From Opacimonas sp002292215 (GTDB lineage Bacteria > Pseudomonadota > Gammaproteobacteria > Enterobacterales > Alteromonadaceae), in the NCBI GenBank assembly GCA_943846745.1, contig OX044360.1:868001-932000 (forward strand): 64,000 bases of DNA, read 5' to 3'. A program made the translations under genes and the position numbers. The notes beneath the pieces were generated by a model that saw only the letters and a list, made by a program, of their open reading frames with translations, had not been told where the DNA came from and made no database searches. Shown here one piece after another: positions 53,916 to 61,782 of the stretch. Positions within the stretch are counted from its first letter, which is position 1. Every line of letters begins with the position of its first letter.

Positions 53916-55127
53916 CTATCCTCCTTGTAGGATCAATGCGCCCTGCTCACTCATGACACCGCCCGTACCGCTGACAAACATATTGTCACAGGATTTTAGC
54001 TGGCGTTCTTGAGCAGAGTGTGAAATTTGATCAAATGCTTCAATGACTTGTGAATAACCACCCGCCGCAGCTGATTGACCAAAGCTTAATTGTCCGCCAT
54101 GCGTGTTTAATGGAAAATCACCTTTAAAGGTCAAATTATGCTCTTTAATAAAGCGTTGACCTTCACCTTTAGGCACAAAACCTGCGTCTTCAAGTGATAA
54201 CAATACTGTAATGGTATAGCAATCATATATTTGCGCAGCATGTATGTCTTTAGGCGTCAAACCTGACATCGCAAACGCACGTTTTGCCGCTTCGGCAACC
54301 GGCGTAACTGTCATTTCTTTCGCATAAGAAGGAGATTTGAAAGACAAACGCTCGCCAAAACCCGTCACAAATGCAGGACGTTTTTTAGCACGTGCAGCTA
54401 GCTCTTTAGATGCAACAATGACTGCTGCACCACCGGCAACCGGCATGACAATTTCTAAAACATGTAATGGATCTGCCACTAATTTTGAAGCTAACACATC
54501 TTCAATACTTAACGACTTGCCATTAAATATTGCATCTTTGTGATATTGGGCATTAAAACGCTGGTCGACAGCAATTTTAGCCATCGCACTTTTATCGTAG
54601 CCATATTGCGCAGCATAGCGTTGGGCTATCATGGCATAACCGGTGTTTTGCCCCATGTGCCCATATGGCAAATCAAATTCAGCCTCAGGAGCACCAAACG
54701 CAGTGCTATGACCACCAAAACGCATGGCTTGTGCCATCCAAGCAGGATCTTCGGTGGGACCTAACGGTGCCATACGAGCAGGTATGACACACAACACCGC
54801 CTGACATAACCCCATTTCTATCGCCATTGCTGCGCGCCAAACCTGGGCTACAGCGGTACAACCACCTAAGTCAACGACTTCGGCAAAATTCACTTCAATC
54901 CCTAAGTATTCTGCGGCCATAGCCGGTACAAATACCGATGCTTCATGAAAGTGAGGGCCATTAATAACGAGTCCATCAAGATCGCTCTTGTGTAATCCTG
55001 CATCAACTAATGCTTTGTGAGCGAGGTCCGCCACTTGCTCTAAATGGAACATTTGTGGCGCTGTTTGATATTTTTCTGGCTTATATTGCGCAGCACCAAC
55101 AATCGCTGCGTTTCCACGTAATCCCAT
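53916..55127 (-). CDS. Ltp2/Sal-like thiolase-fold steroid aldolase
   Basis: A 403-residue protein of the lipid-transfer/thiolase-like group: RGNAAIVGAAQYKPEKY at the start, LDGLVINGPHFHEASVFVPAMAAEYLG, AQIYDCYTITVLLSLEDAGFVPKGEG and FPLNTHGGQLSFGQSAAAGGYSQVIEA. The YDCYTITV motif carries the catalytic Tyr known from Ltp2, and the thiolase-type nucleophile site is altered. Such proteins perform retro-aldol cleavage of the hydroxylated side chain, releasing a short acyl-CoA and a 17-keto steroid or C22 aldehyde. The DUF35 domain it needs as a partner is encoded next. AAGGA precedes the ATG. Confidence 0.85.
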   Translation of the reverse strand: MGLRGNAAIVGAAQYKPEKYQTAPQMFHLEQVADLAHKALVDAGLHKSDLDGLVINGPHFHEASVFVPAMAAEYLGIEVNFAEVVDLGGCTAVAQVWRAAMAIEMGLCQAVLCVIPARMAPLGPTEDPAWMAQAMRFGGHSTAFGAPEAEFDLPYGHMGQNTGYAMIAQRYAAQYGYDKSAMAKIAVDQRFNAQYHKDAIFNGKSLSIEDVLASKLVADPLHVLEIVMPVAGGAAVIVASKELAARAKKRPAFVTGFGERLSFKSPSYAKEMTVTPVAEAAKRAFAMSGLTPKDIHAAQIYDCYTITVLLSLEDAGFVPKGEGQRFIKEHNLTFKGDFPLNTHGGQLSFGQSAAAGGYSQVIEAFDQISHSAQERQLKSCDNMFVSGTGGVMSEQGALILQGG

Positions 55128-55136
55128 AAATAATCC

Positions 55137-57005
55137 TTAAGCGTTGACGAAGGGTTTAAAACCTAATGCTGTTAATACACTGTCACTATAAAGCTCATAA
55201 CAGCCTAACTTATCATTGCGCACATATATAGGCTCACCACATGCTACTGGGTCATAACCTTGCTTTTGTAAGTCAACTTTACGAAGTTTGTAAGTTGACG
55301 TCATATCCGCAGCTTTACTGACACGCACAAATTGCGGTGCCGCATAATTGGGGACTTTTTGGGTCGTTAGTGTATAAAAGGTAACTGGATCAAATTCATG
55401 ACCAGCCTGCATCACTATCGCAGCCATGCCCGCACGACCTTCATTCTCTGGAACTTGTATCCCATAAATATTAATTAACTCTGCGCCCTCATAATCACCT
55501 AAGGCAATAGCGACTTCTTGTGATGATACATTTTCGCTTTTCCAGCGGTAAGTATCACCGATTCGGTCTACGAAATAAAAATAACCATTGTCATCATAGC
55601 GCAATAAATCACCTGAACGCCAAAAAGCGTCACCTTGTGCAAACACATTGCGCATAATTTTTTGTTCGGTTCCTTCGGCGGAGGTATAACCTTCAAAACG
55701 GCCACCACCAAAATCAGGGTGATTGATAATCATCCCTAAGCCCTCACCAACATCCCCAGGCTGACACAATATGCAATGACCGTTGTCATCTTTTATATGT
55801 GTTTCAGTTTGGGTATCAAATTTCACCAATCTAAAATTAGTTCTATCCCAGCGCGGCACACGTCCGACCGAGCCAATGTAATTATCGATATTTATTAAAT
55901 TGGTATTCGCTTCGGTAGATCCCCACCCTTCATAGATATCCATAGGTCCAAAATACTCTAACCAACGATGCCAACTCGTTTCGGTTAAGCCGGCTCCGAG
56001 CATACAACGAAGCGAATGATCTTTGGGTTTATGATTGTTTGCATCGGCATAATTAAGCAGGTAACGGCAAATCTCACCAATATATTGACATACTGTAATA
56101 CGATGAGATTCAATATCATACCAAAACTGACTGACGCTAAATTTGCGTCGAATGACAATACTAGCACCCGCAGCAAGCGCGGTTGAAGTGACCGAAGTTG
56201 CAGCAGCACCATGATATAACGGTAAACAGCAGTAAAAAACATCATCAGGCGTCGCTGCAATTGTCTCCACCATGACATCACCCGATGTGAGCCAGCGCAT
56301 ATGACTGTAAATAGCGGCTTTAGGTAACCCCGTAGTGCCGGAGGTGAAAATTAACAATGTAGGTGTTTCGCCATCTGTTGCTCCGCGCGCAAGTGAGCAT
56401 GACTCGCCACTTTGAGAAGCGACATCTGCATCAAAAGTCGTATCAATCCAGGTGGGTAGAACAACTTTATCAATAATTTCATCATCACTGACTAACCATA
56501 ATTTTTTATTTGCTAGGGATGGTGTGTTTATAAAGCGTTCAACGCACTCTTCTCCTACTATCACCACATCATTATTGGTCGATTCTATTGCATGTTCCAG
56601 GATATCACCTTGCACCTGCGTATTGATGAATGCAACCACCACACCTAATTTGGTTAAGCCAAACCATGTAAAAAAGAACTCAGGTCGGTTTTCAAGCGCC
56701 ATTGCACAACCGTCACCTTCTCTTAAGCCTCTGGCTTGAAATACCTTAGCATATTTATTTGCTTGGGCATTTACTTCTTCATAACTAAACGTTTTATCTT
56801 TATAAATTAAAAAATTGGCACTCAAACGTGCTTTTGCCTGTTCTTCTAATCGGTCTGCTATGCTGTATTTTTGAGAAGGACTAACTGAGCGGGATGCCGC
56901 TGCGCGAGCATCCATTTTAGCTTGTGTTACAGCTCTAAGCACTGGTGCTTTATCGAGTGAACCGGCGTAAGGAATACTGGTGTTATCCACTATAGAATCT
57001 CCCAT
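55137..57005 (-). CDS. FATP-type very-long-chain/steroid acyl-CoA synthetase
   Basis: A 622-residue ANL ligase of the FATP (SLC27-like) branch. It has the canonical P-loop FTSGTTGLPKAA, EGWGSTEANTNL, the FATP-type stretch ALENRPEFFFTWFGLTKLGVVVAFINTQVQGDILEHAIES, and DRIGDTYRWKSENVSS. In animals the bile-acid CoA ligase is a FATP protein, and FadD19/CasG-type steroid-side-chain ligases are related, so activation of the C24 carboxyl of a bile acid is the best inference. The start at 57005 is 10 nt after the preceding stop codon; its ribosome site is weak, suggesting coupling. Confidence 0.85.
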   Translation of the reverse strand: MGDSIVDNTSIPYAGSLDKAPVLRAVTQAKMDARAAASRSVSPSQKYSIADRLEEQAKARLSANFLIYKDKTFSYEEVNAQANKYAKVFQARGLREGDGCAMALENRPEFFFTWFGLTKLGVVVAFINTQVQGDILEHAIESTNNDVVIVGEECVERFINTPSLANKKLWLVSDDEIIDKVVLPTWIDTTFDADVASQSGESCSLARGATDGETPTLLIFTSGTTGLPKAAIYSHMRWLTSGDVMVETIAATPDDVFYCCLPLYHGAAATSVTSTALAAGASIVIRRKFSVSQFWYDIESHRITVCQYIGEICRYLLNYADANNHKPKDHSLRCMLGAGLTETSWHRWLEYFGPMDIYEGWGSTEANTNLINIDNYIGSVGRVPRWDRTNFRLVKFDTQTETHIKDDNGHCILCQPGDVGEGLGMIINHPDFGGGRFEGYTSAEGTEQKIMRNVFAQGDAFWRSGDLLRYDDNGYFYFVDRIGDTYRWKSENVSSQEVAIALGDYEGAELINIYGIQVPENEGRAGMAAIVMQAGHEFDPVTFYTLTTQKVPNYAAPQFVRVSKAADMTSTYKLRKVDLQKQGYDPVACGEPIYVRNDKLGCYELYSDSVLTALGFKPFVNA

Positions 57006-57015
57006 ATTTTTGTAA

Positions 57016-57651
57016 TCAACGTACTCGAATTTTAGGTGCTGGAGTGTCACCGCGCATGGTGCGAAGAAACTGTTCTATCGGTGCCGGAACTGCCACTTCG
57101 GGTAAAGTATCATCAAGCGGGCGGTTTTGCCAAAACGCCTGCCACGATGGAAATAAATCATGAAAAGTTCCAGTGTAAGGTTCTCTGCCTGGCCAGCGCA
57201 TTTTCATATCACCTGTCGGCACTGCATTTAAGTCGCTCGCGTACCAATAACAAGGCAAACGACGCCTAAAATACCAAACGCCATCAATACGTTCGTAATC
57301 ATCCCAATACAACATTTGCATAAGGACCCACTCACGACCGGTTTCATGTTCATTTTTTGAATAAACAACGCCCACTGCATGATCAGGATCCACAAACTCA
57401 ATAATATGCTGTCCTAAATGATGAGAGGTACCAGTAAATTGATCACGTAATGTAGAATCAACCCATGCCTTTAAATGGGCTCGTCCACTTTTGCCGCCAC
57501 CAACGCGCACATCAGGAACAAATAATCCAACATGAGCATCAATATCACGCATGTCGAGGGACAAGGAATATTTACCAGCCAACTGTCGTATGGCCTCAAT
57601 CGATTCAAGTCTATCGATACGTTGTTCTAAATTGTTTTGTGTTTCGCTCAC
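57016..57651 (-). CDS. SnoaL/NTF2-fold protein, candidate hydroxysteroid dehydratase
   Basis: A 211-residue SnoaL-like protein. It carries a Tyr-x4-Asp pair in GKYSLSLDMRD (Tyr28, Asp33) and a His-rich strand GTSHHLGQHII (His77, His78, His82), with an Arg/Tyr-rich C-terminal half. The same Tyr-x4-Asp and His arrangement is used by SnoaL-fold dehydratases such as BaiE, the bile-acid 7-alpha-dehydratase, and Hsh2-type 7-alpha-hydroxysteroid dehydratases of proteobacteria. I start at the GTG at 57651 with AGGA 8 nt upstream; a longer ATG frame overlaps the SDR. Sequence alone cannot prove dehydratase activity. Confidence 0.75.
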   Translation of the reverse strand: MSETQNNLEQRIDRLESIEAIRQLAGKYSLSLDMRDIDAHVGLFVPDVRVGGGKSGRAHLKAWVDSTLRDQFTGTSHHLGQHIIEFVDPDHAVGVVYSKNEHETGREWVLMQMLYWDDYERIDGVWYFRRRLPCYWYASDLNAVPTGDMKMRWPGREPYTGTFHDLFPSWQAFWQNRPLDDTLPEVAVPAPIEQFLRTMRGDTPAPKIRVR

Positions 57652-57661
57652 AATAACTATC

Positions 57662-58396
57662 CTAAATAAAGGCCATTCCGCCATTTACGGCAATGTTCTG
57701 ACCGGTAATAAAACCAGAATCATCACACGCTAAAAAACTTGCAACTTTTGCAATATCGATACTTTCACCCATACGACCTAGTGGAATATCTGCTATCATT
57801 TTTTGTGTCCATTCATCCGGAACACCTGCCATCATAGGCGTATTTGTGGGACCTGGAATAATCGTATTAACACGAACACCATGGCTCGCAAGCTCACGCG
57901 AGATACTGCGAGTAAGGCCCATTACACCTGCTTTTGATGAGCAATAATGACTAGGACCTTCACCGGTTAATGCAGCAGTGCTTGAAATATTGATAATACT
58001 GCCACAACCTTGTTTAGCCATTACTTTAGCCGCTTCACGACAACAATAAAAAGTGCCATTAAGATTGACACTAATTACCTTGTCCCAATGCTCATCTGGC
58101 GTTTCAAGAAACGTATCAAAAGACCCCACACCGGCGCAATTCACAATAACGTCGAGTCTGCCAAATTTTGCAACGACATTGTCAATCGCTTCTTTCACTG
58201 AAGCACTATCAGCAATATTGGCAGTCAAACCAATCGCTTTTTCATTGGGGAGTAAACTGATTGTTTCGTTTACTGCTTCTGCATTAATATCCAGCGCTGC
58301 GACCAACGCGCCAGCCTGAGCAAAATACCGGATCATTTCTTGCCCCATGCCTTGCCCAGCTCCTGTTACTAATACAACTTGATCATGATGTTTCAT
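57662..58396 (-). CDS. Short-chain dehydrogenase (hydroxysteroid or hydroxyacyl type)
   Basis: A 244-residue classical SDR with TGAGQGMGQEMIRYFA, an Asp after beta-2 (ALDINAEA) indicating NAD, NCAGVG, Ser in NISSTAA and Tyr-x3-Lys in HYCSSKAGV. It is the first gene of the side-chain operon, divergent from hsaD, and is followed by a SnoaL-like gene whose start overlaps its end region. A 7-hydroxysteroid dehydrogenase or 3-hydroxyacyl-CoA dehydrogenase would both fit; the sequence does not decide. Confidence 0.83.
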   Translation of the reverse strand: MKHHDQVVLVTGAGQGMGQEMIRYFAQAGALVAALDINAEAVNETISLLPNEKAIGLTANIADSASVKEAIDNVVAKFGRLDVIVNCAGVGSFDTFLETPDEHWDKVISVNLNGTFYCCREAAKVMAKQGCGSIINISSTAALTGEGPSHYCSSKAGVMGLTRSISRELASHGVRVNTIIPGPTNTPMMAGVPDEWTQKMIADIPLGRMGESIDIAKVASFLACDDSGFITGQNIAVNGGMAFI

Positions 58397-58492
58397 ATTT
58401 ACTCCCTATAAAAACTTATTCCCAAACTGATAGTTATGAATGGGCACTGAAATTTAGCTTTTACTTATAGTGATCTAGCAAACAAATTCAAA

Positions 58493-58509
58493 CATCGTCC
58501 AACAAGACT
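58493..58509 (+). promoter_or_regulatory. Palindromic operator, SDR-operon side
   Basis: CATCGTCCAACAAGACT; fits the consensus CATCGTCC-N4-RGAC(T/G). Confidence 0.82.
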
Positions 58510-58520
58510 AAATGGTTATT

Positions 58521-58537
58521 GGTCTAAATGGACGATG
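58521..58537 (-). promoter_or_regulatory. Palindromic operator, hsaD side
   Basis: Minus strand CATCGTCCATTTAGACC. It abuts the probable -35 region of hsaD. Confidence 0.82.
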
Positions 58538-58670
58538 TTTTAAAAATGCTTGCGTCGCAAGCTACAATGAGACAGTTTATTTATTTAATGTAAAGGCACA
58601 CAAGTAAGCCTAGCTACTCGTTAGAAATTAGTTAGTTACTTGTCAGTATCTACAATACGGGAGTATTGAT

Positions 58671-59525
58671 TTGAACAAGCACACAATTACATCAGCAACC
58701 TCACAAAAGTTACCATTACCTACAGGTAAATTCATAAAGATAGAAAATGGGTTAACGTTACATTATCTAGAAGAAGGTGAAGGCCCTATTGTCATTTGGC
58801 TGCATGGCAGTGGCCCCGGTGCCAGTGGATTTAGTAATTTCAAAGGAAACTATCCAGAATTTTCAAGTGCCGGCTTCCGCAACATCGTGCTTGATTTACC
58901 TGGTTTTGGTCGTTCTGATAAACCCGATGATGTTAACTACGATTTGAACTTTTTTGTTACTGCGCTTAATGGCTTCATTGAAGCATTGGACTTACCTAAA
59001 TTAACATTACTGGGTAATTCATTGGGCGGTGCTATTGCTTTAGGTCAAGCATTGGCGCACCCCACAACAGTTGAACGTTTAATATTAATGGCGCCTGGTG
59101 GCGTTGAAGAACGCGAAACCTACTTCCAAATGGAAGGTATTCAGCGCATGGTTGAGGTGTATAGTCGCGGTCCAATGGGCGTTGAAGAAATGCGCGAAGT
59201 GATGTCATTACAATTGTTTGATGCCAGTGGCTTATCTGATGATATATTAGCAGAACGTTCAGCTGTAGCAGTGACTCAGCCAGCAAACCTATTTAGTACC
59301 ATGATGGTTCCAAATATGACTGAACGATTGCATGAATTAACTTGCCCTGTGCTTGGTTTTTGGGGCACCAATGACCGTTTTAATCCACATGAAGGCGTGC
59401 ATAAATTTCTAGATAATTTGCCGCATGCTCGATTTATTATGCTTAATCGCTGTGGTCACTGGGTACAAGTGGAACATCAACGTTTGTTTAATAGCACTTG
59501 TATTGATTTTTTACAGCACGGTTAA
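58671..59525 (+). CDS. hsaD: 4,9-DSHA meta-cleavage product hydrolase
   Basis: Alpha/beta hydrolase that splits the ring-A cleavage product (4,9-DSHA) into HIP (C/D rings) and a C6 dienoate. 284 residues; catalytic triad Ser117 (LGNSLGGA), Asp235 (GTNDRF), His263 (RCGHWVQ); oxyanion-hole loop LHGSGPGASG. These are the signature motifs of BphD/HsaD-type C-C hydrolases. It starts at a TTG with GGGAG 7 nt upstream. It is the first gene of a plus-strand unit with two operators in front. Confidence 0.92.
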   Translation: MNKHTITSATSQKLPLPTGKFIKIENGLTLHYLEEGEGPIVIWLHGSGPGASGFSNFKGNYPEFSSAGFRNIVLDLPGFGRSDKPDDVNYDLNFFVTALNGFIEALDLPKLTLLGNSLGGAIALGQALAHPTTVERLILMAPGGVEERETYFQMEGIQRMVEVYSRGPMGVEEMREVMSLQLFDASGLSDDILAERSAVAVTQPANLFSTMMVPNMTERLHELTCPVLGFWGTNDRFNPHEGVHKFLDNLPHARFIMLNRCGHWVQVEHQRLFNSTCIDFLQHG

Positions 59526-59585
59526 TAAACCGACTTTAGAATAATCCTACTTAATATCAATATTATTGTCGAAAAAGGTGTCTCT

Positions 59586-61706
59586 ATGTCAGATTATCAG
59601 CATTTACTTAAACCAGGAAAAATAGGCGGTTTGTCATTGCGCAATCGTATCATAATGGCACCTATGGGCTCTAATTATGCGGAAGCAGATGGCCATTGTG
59701 GTGAGCGCATCCAAGCGTATTATGAAGAACGAGCTAAAGGCGGTGTTGGTTTAATCACGATGGGGGTTGTGTCGGTTGCATTTCCTGCAGGTACTGCTGA
59801 ACCTTATCAAGTAGGTATTTCAAAAGATGAATATATCCCTGGCTTGAGGGCTCTCACGGATCGTGTACACAAACACGGCAGCAAAATATCATTACAACTT
59901 CAGCATGCAGGTAAAACGTCAGTTAGAGATATGGCTGAAGGAAGAGAAGTGTGGGTGCCTTCTATGCCTCCTTCCCCCCCACCTAATGATATGATGAAAT
60001 CAGTGACACTCAAAGAAATCAGTACCTTTGTCCGCCCAAGTAAAGATGTACCGGTTACAATGCGTGTGATGGACAAAGCAGATATTCAGCAAATGGTGCA
60101 ATGGTTTGCCGATGCTGCAAGACGTGCTAAGGAAGCAGGGTTTGATGGTATTGAAATTCACGCTGCTCACACTTATATTATTGCTGGATTTTTATCGTCA
60201 TACTATAACAAACGTGACGATGAGTATGGTGGTAACTTACAAAATCGCTGTCGTATGCTACTTGAAATTATCACGGCTATTCGTGTACAAGTTGGCGAAG
60301 ATTTTCCATTATGGTTAAGACTGGATGCGGCAGAAGTAGGTACAGAAGGTGGCATTAGAATTAAAGATTGTATTGCCGTCGCTAAGATTGTAGAACAAGC
60401 TGGATTGGATGCAGTGAGTATTTCTGCATACGCTAATTTAACGAGTGGTGCAGCATTTACTGAAGCGCCTATCGTCCATAAACCTGCAGGATTCTTAGAT
60501 TGGGCCGCTCAAGTAAGTAACGCAGTATCAATCCCTGTTATCGCTGTAGGAAGGTTAGAACCTGAAGTTGCAAATAAGGCTATTGCTGCAGGAAAATGTG
60601 ACTTTGTTGCTATGGGGCGAAAATTACTTGCTGATGCTGAACTACCGAATAAATTAATAGCTAACACTCCTGAAAACATCCGTCCTTGTATTTATTGTTA
60701 TGTTTGTGTCAGCCAGATATTTATCAATCAACGGGTTAAATGCGCCGCAAATCCTCGCACCGGACAAGAATCAAGTTTACAGGTCATTATGACCGACAAA
60801 CCTAAAAATATCGTCATTATTGGTGGCGGCCCTGCTGGTATCGAAGCGGCAGTAACTGCTAGTAACCGAGGACACAATGTTACATTGATAGAGCGCAGTA
60901 AGCGTCTCGGCGGTACGCTGTTTTTCGCTACCCTCGCCTATCAAGAAAATGGTACATTACTCGATTATTTGGTCAATCAATTACAACAATCCAATGTGGT
61001 GGTTAAACTCGGCACCCTCGCTAGTCCTGAATTAATATCCTCATTGACGCCTGATGAAGTATTTGTCGCTACCGGTGCTAGTCGTGAGATGCCCGATATT
61101 ACTGGTGCAACATTGCCGCATGTTTGGTCTGGCGAACAATTGCGTCAATTACTTACCGGTGAAGTTAACCCAAGCACCAACGCGCAACTTAAACTGTTTC
61201 AACGCATCATGGTTGGTAGTGGTAATCTGCTTGGCCTCACCAAAAATATTAGAGCATTACAGCGTCTGTCTCATCTTTGGATGCCACTAGGAAAACGAGT
61301 CACGATTATCGGTGGTGGACTGGTGGGACTGGAATTAGCCGAGTTTTTAGGTGAACGCGGTCGCATTGTAACGGTACTTGAACCAACTCGGGATTTGGGT
61401 GTTGAGCTGAGTATTGTAAGACGCTGGCGCGTGCTGCATAACCTTGCGCATTTTGGTGTCGAACTCATTAAAGAAGCGCAAATTGACAGCATAGATAGTA
61501 AATATGTGCATTATACTTTCAATGACGAGCAGTGCTGTATCGCATCAGATACCGTAGTGATGGCGACAGGAATTGCGGCTGACCGAAGCTTAGCTGATAC
61601 TTTAACCCAAGCTGGACATAACGTACAAGTCATCGGTGACAGTCATGCTGTTGGATATATTGAAGGTGCATTAGATACGGGGTATCGAGCAGGTTTGAGC
61701 TGCTAG
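59586..61706 (+). CDS. Old Yellow Enzyme-type Fe-S flavoprotein reductase (BaiCD/DCR-like)
   Basis: A 706-residue FMN/4Fe-4S/FAD reductase. An N-terminal OYE TIM barrel (1-370) has NRIIMAPMGSNYAEADG, QLQHAGKTS, GFDGIEIHAAHTYIIAGFLSSYYNKRDDEYGG. The Fe-S ligands are in CIYCYVC plus an 11-residue gap and a fourth Cys, the C-x2-C-x2-C-x11-C spacing of trimethylamine dehydrogenase. Two C-terminal dinucleotide domains follow (IIGGGPAGIEAA, IIGGGLVGLELAEFLG). Such enzymes include 2,4-dienoyl-CoA reductase and BaiCD/BaiH, which reduce steroid enones. It probably reduces an enone or dienone of a bile-acid intermediate. It follows hsaD in the same unit. Confidence 0.87.
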   Translation: MSDYQHLLKPGKIGGLSLRNRIIMAPMGSNYAEADGHCGERIQAYYEERAKGGVGLITMGVVSVAFPAGTAEPYQVGISKDEYIPGLRALTDRVHKHGSKISLQLQHAGKTSVRDMAEGREVWVPSMPPSPPPNDMMKSVTLKEISTFVRPSKDVPVTMRVMDKADIQQMVQWFADAARRAKEAGFDGIEIHAAHTYIIAGFLSSYYNKRDDEYGGNLQNRCRMLLEIITAIRVQVGEDFPLWLRLDAAEVGTEGGIRIKDCIAVAKIVEQAGLDAVSISAYANLTSGAAFTEAPIVHKPAGFLDWAAQVSNAVSIPVIAVGRLEPEVANKAIAAGKCDFVAMGRKLLADAELPNKLIANTPENIRPCIYCYVCVSQIFINQRVKCAANPRTGQESSLQVIMTDKPKNIVIIGGGPAGIEAAVTASNRGHNVTLIERSKRLGGTLFFATLAYQENGTLLDYLVNQLQQSNVVVKLGTLASPELISSLTPDEVFVATGASREMPDITGATLPHVWSGEQLRQLLTGEVNPSTNAQLKLFQRIMVGSGNLLGLTKNIRALQRLSHLWMPLGKRVTIIGGGLVGLELAEFLGERGRIVTVLEPTRDLGVELSIVRRWRVLHNLAHFGVELIKEAQIDSIDSKYVHYTFNDEQCCIASDTVVMATGIAADRSLADTLTQAGHNVQVIGDSHAVGYIEGALDTGYRAGLSC

Positions 61707-61782
61707 CCAGCTCTAACAATATATACCACAGCATCACGCTATTCCAAGGAGACACCCTATACATACCGATACGCGATATATT

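Larger units (their letters stand above)
58397..58670. promoter_or_regulatory. 274-bp divergent control region, SDR operon / hsaD
   Basis: Holds two operators (58493-58509 and 58521-58537) in opposite orientation, centres 28 bp apart. It also holds a perfect short palindrome GCTTGCGTCGCAAGC (58548-58562) immediately before a TACAAT -10-like box (58563-58568). TTTAAA 18 nt upstream of that box is a possible -35. Nothing coding was seen. Confidence 0.7.

Noticed and set aside
59586..61706. Apparent loss of one residue between Fe-S Cys ligands (C-x2-C-x2-C instead of C-x2-C-x3-C)
   Set aside because: The spacing matches that of trimethylamine dehydrogenase, so the cluster is intact and not unusual.
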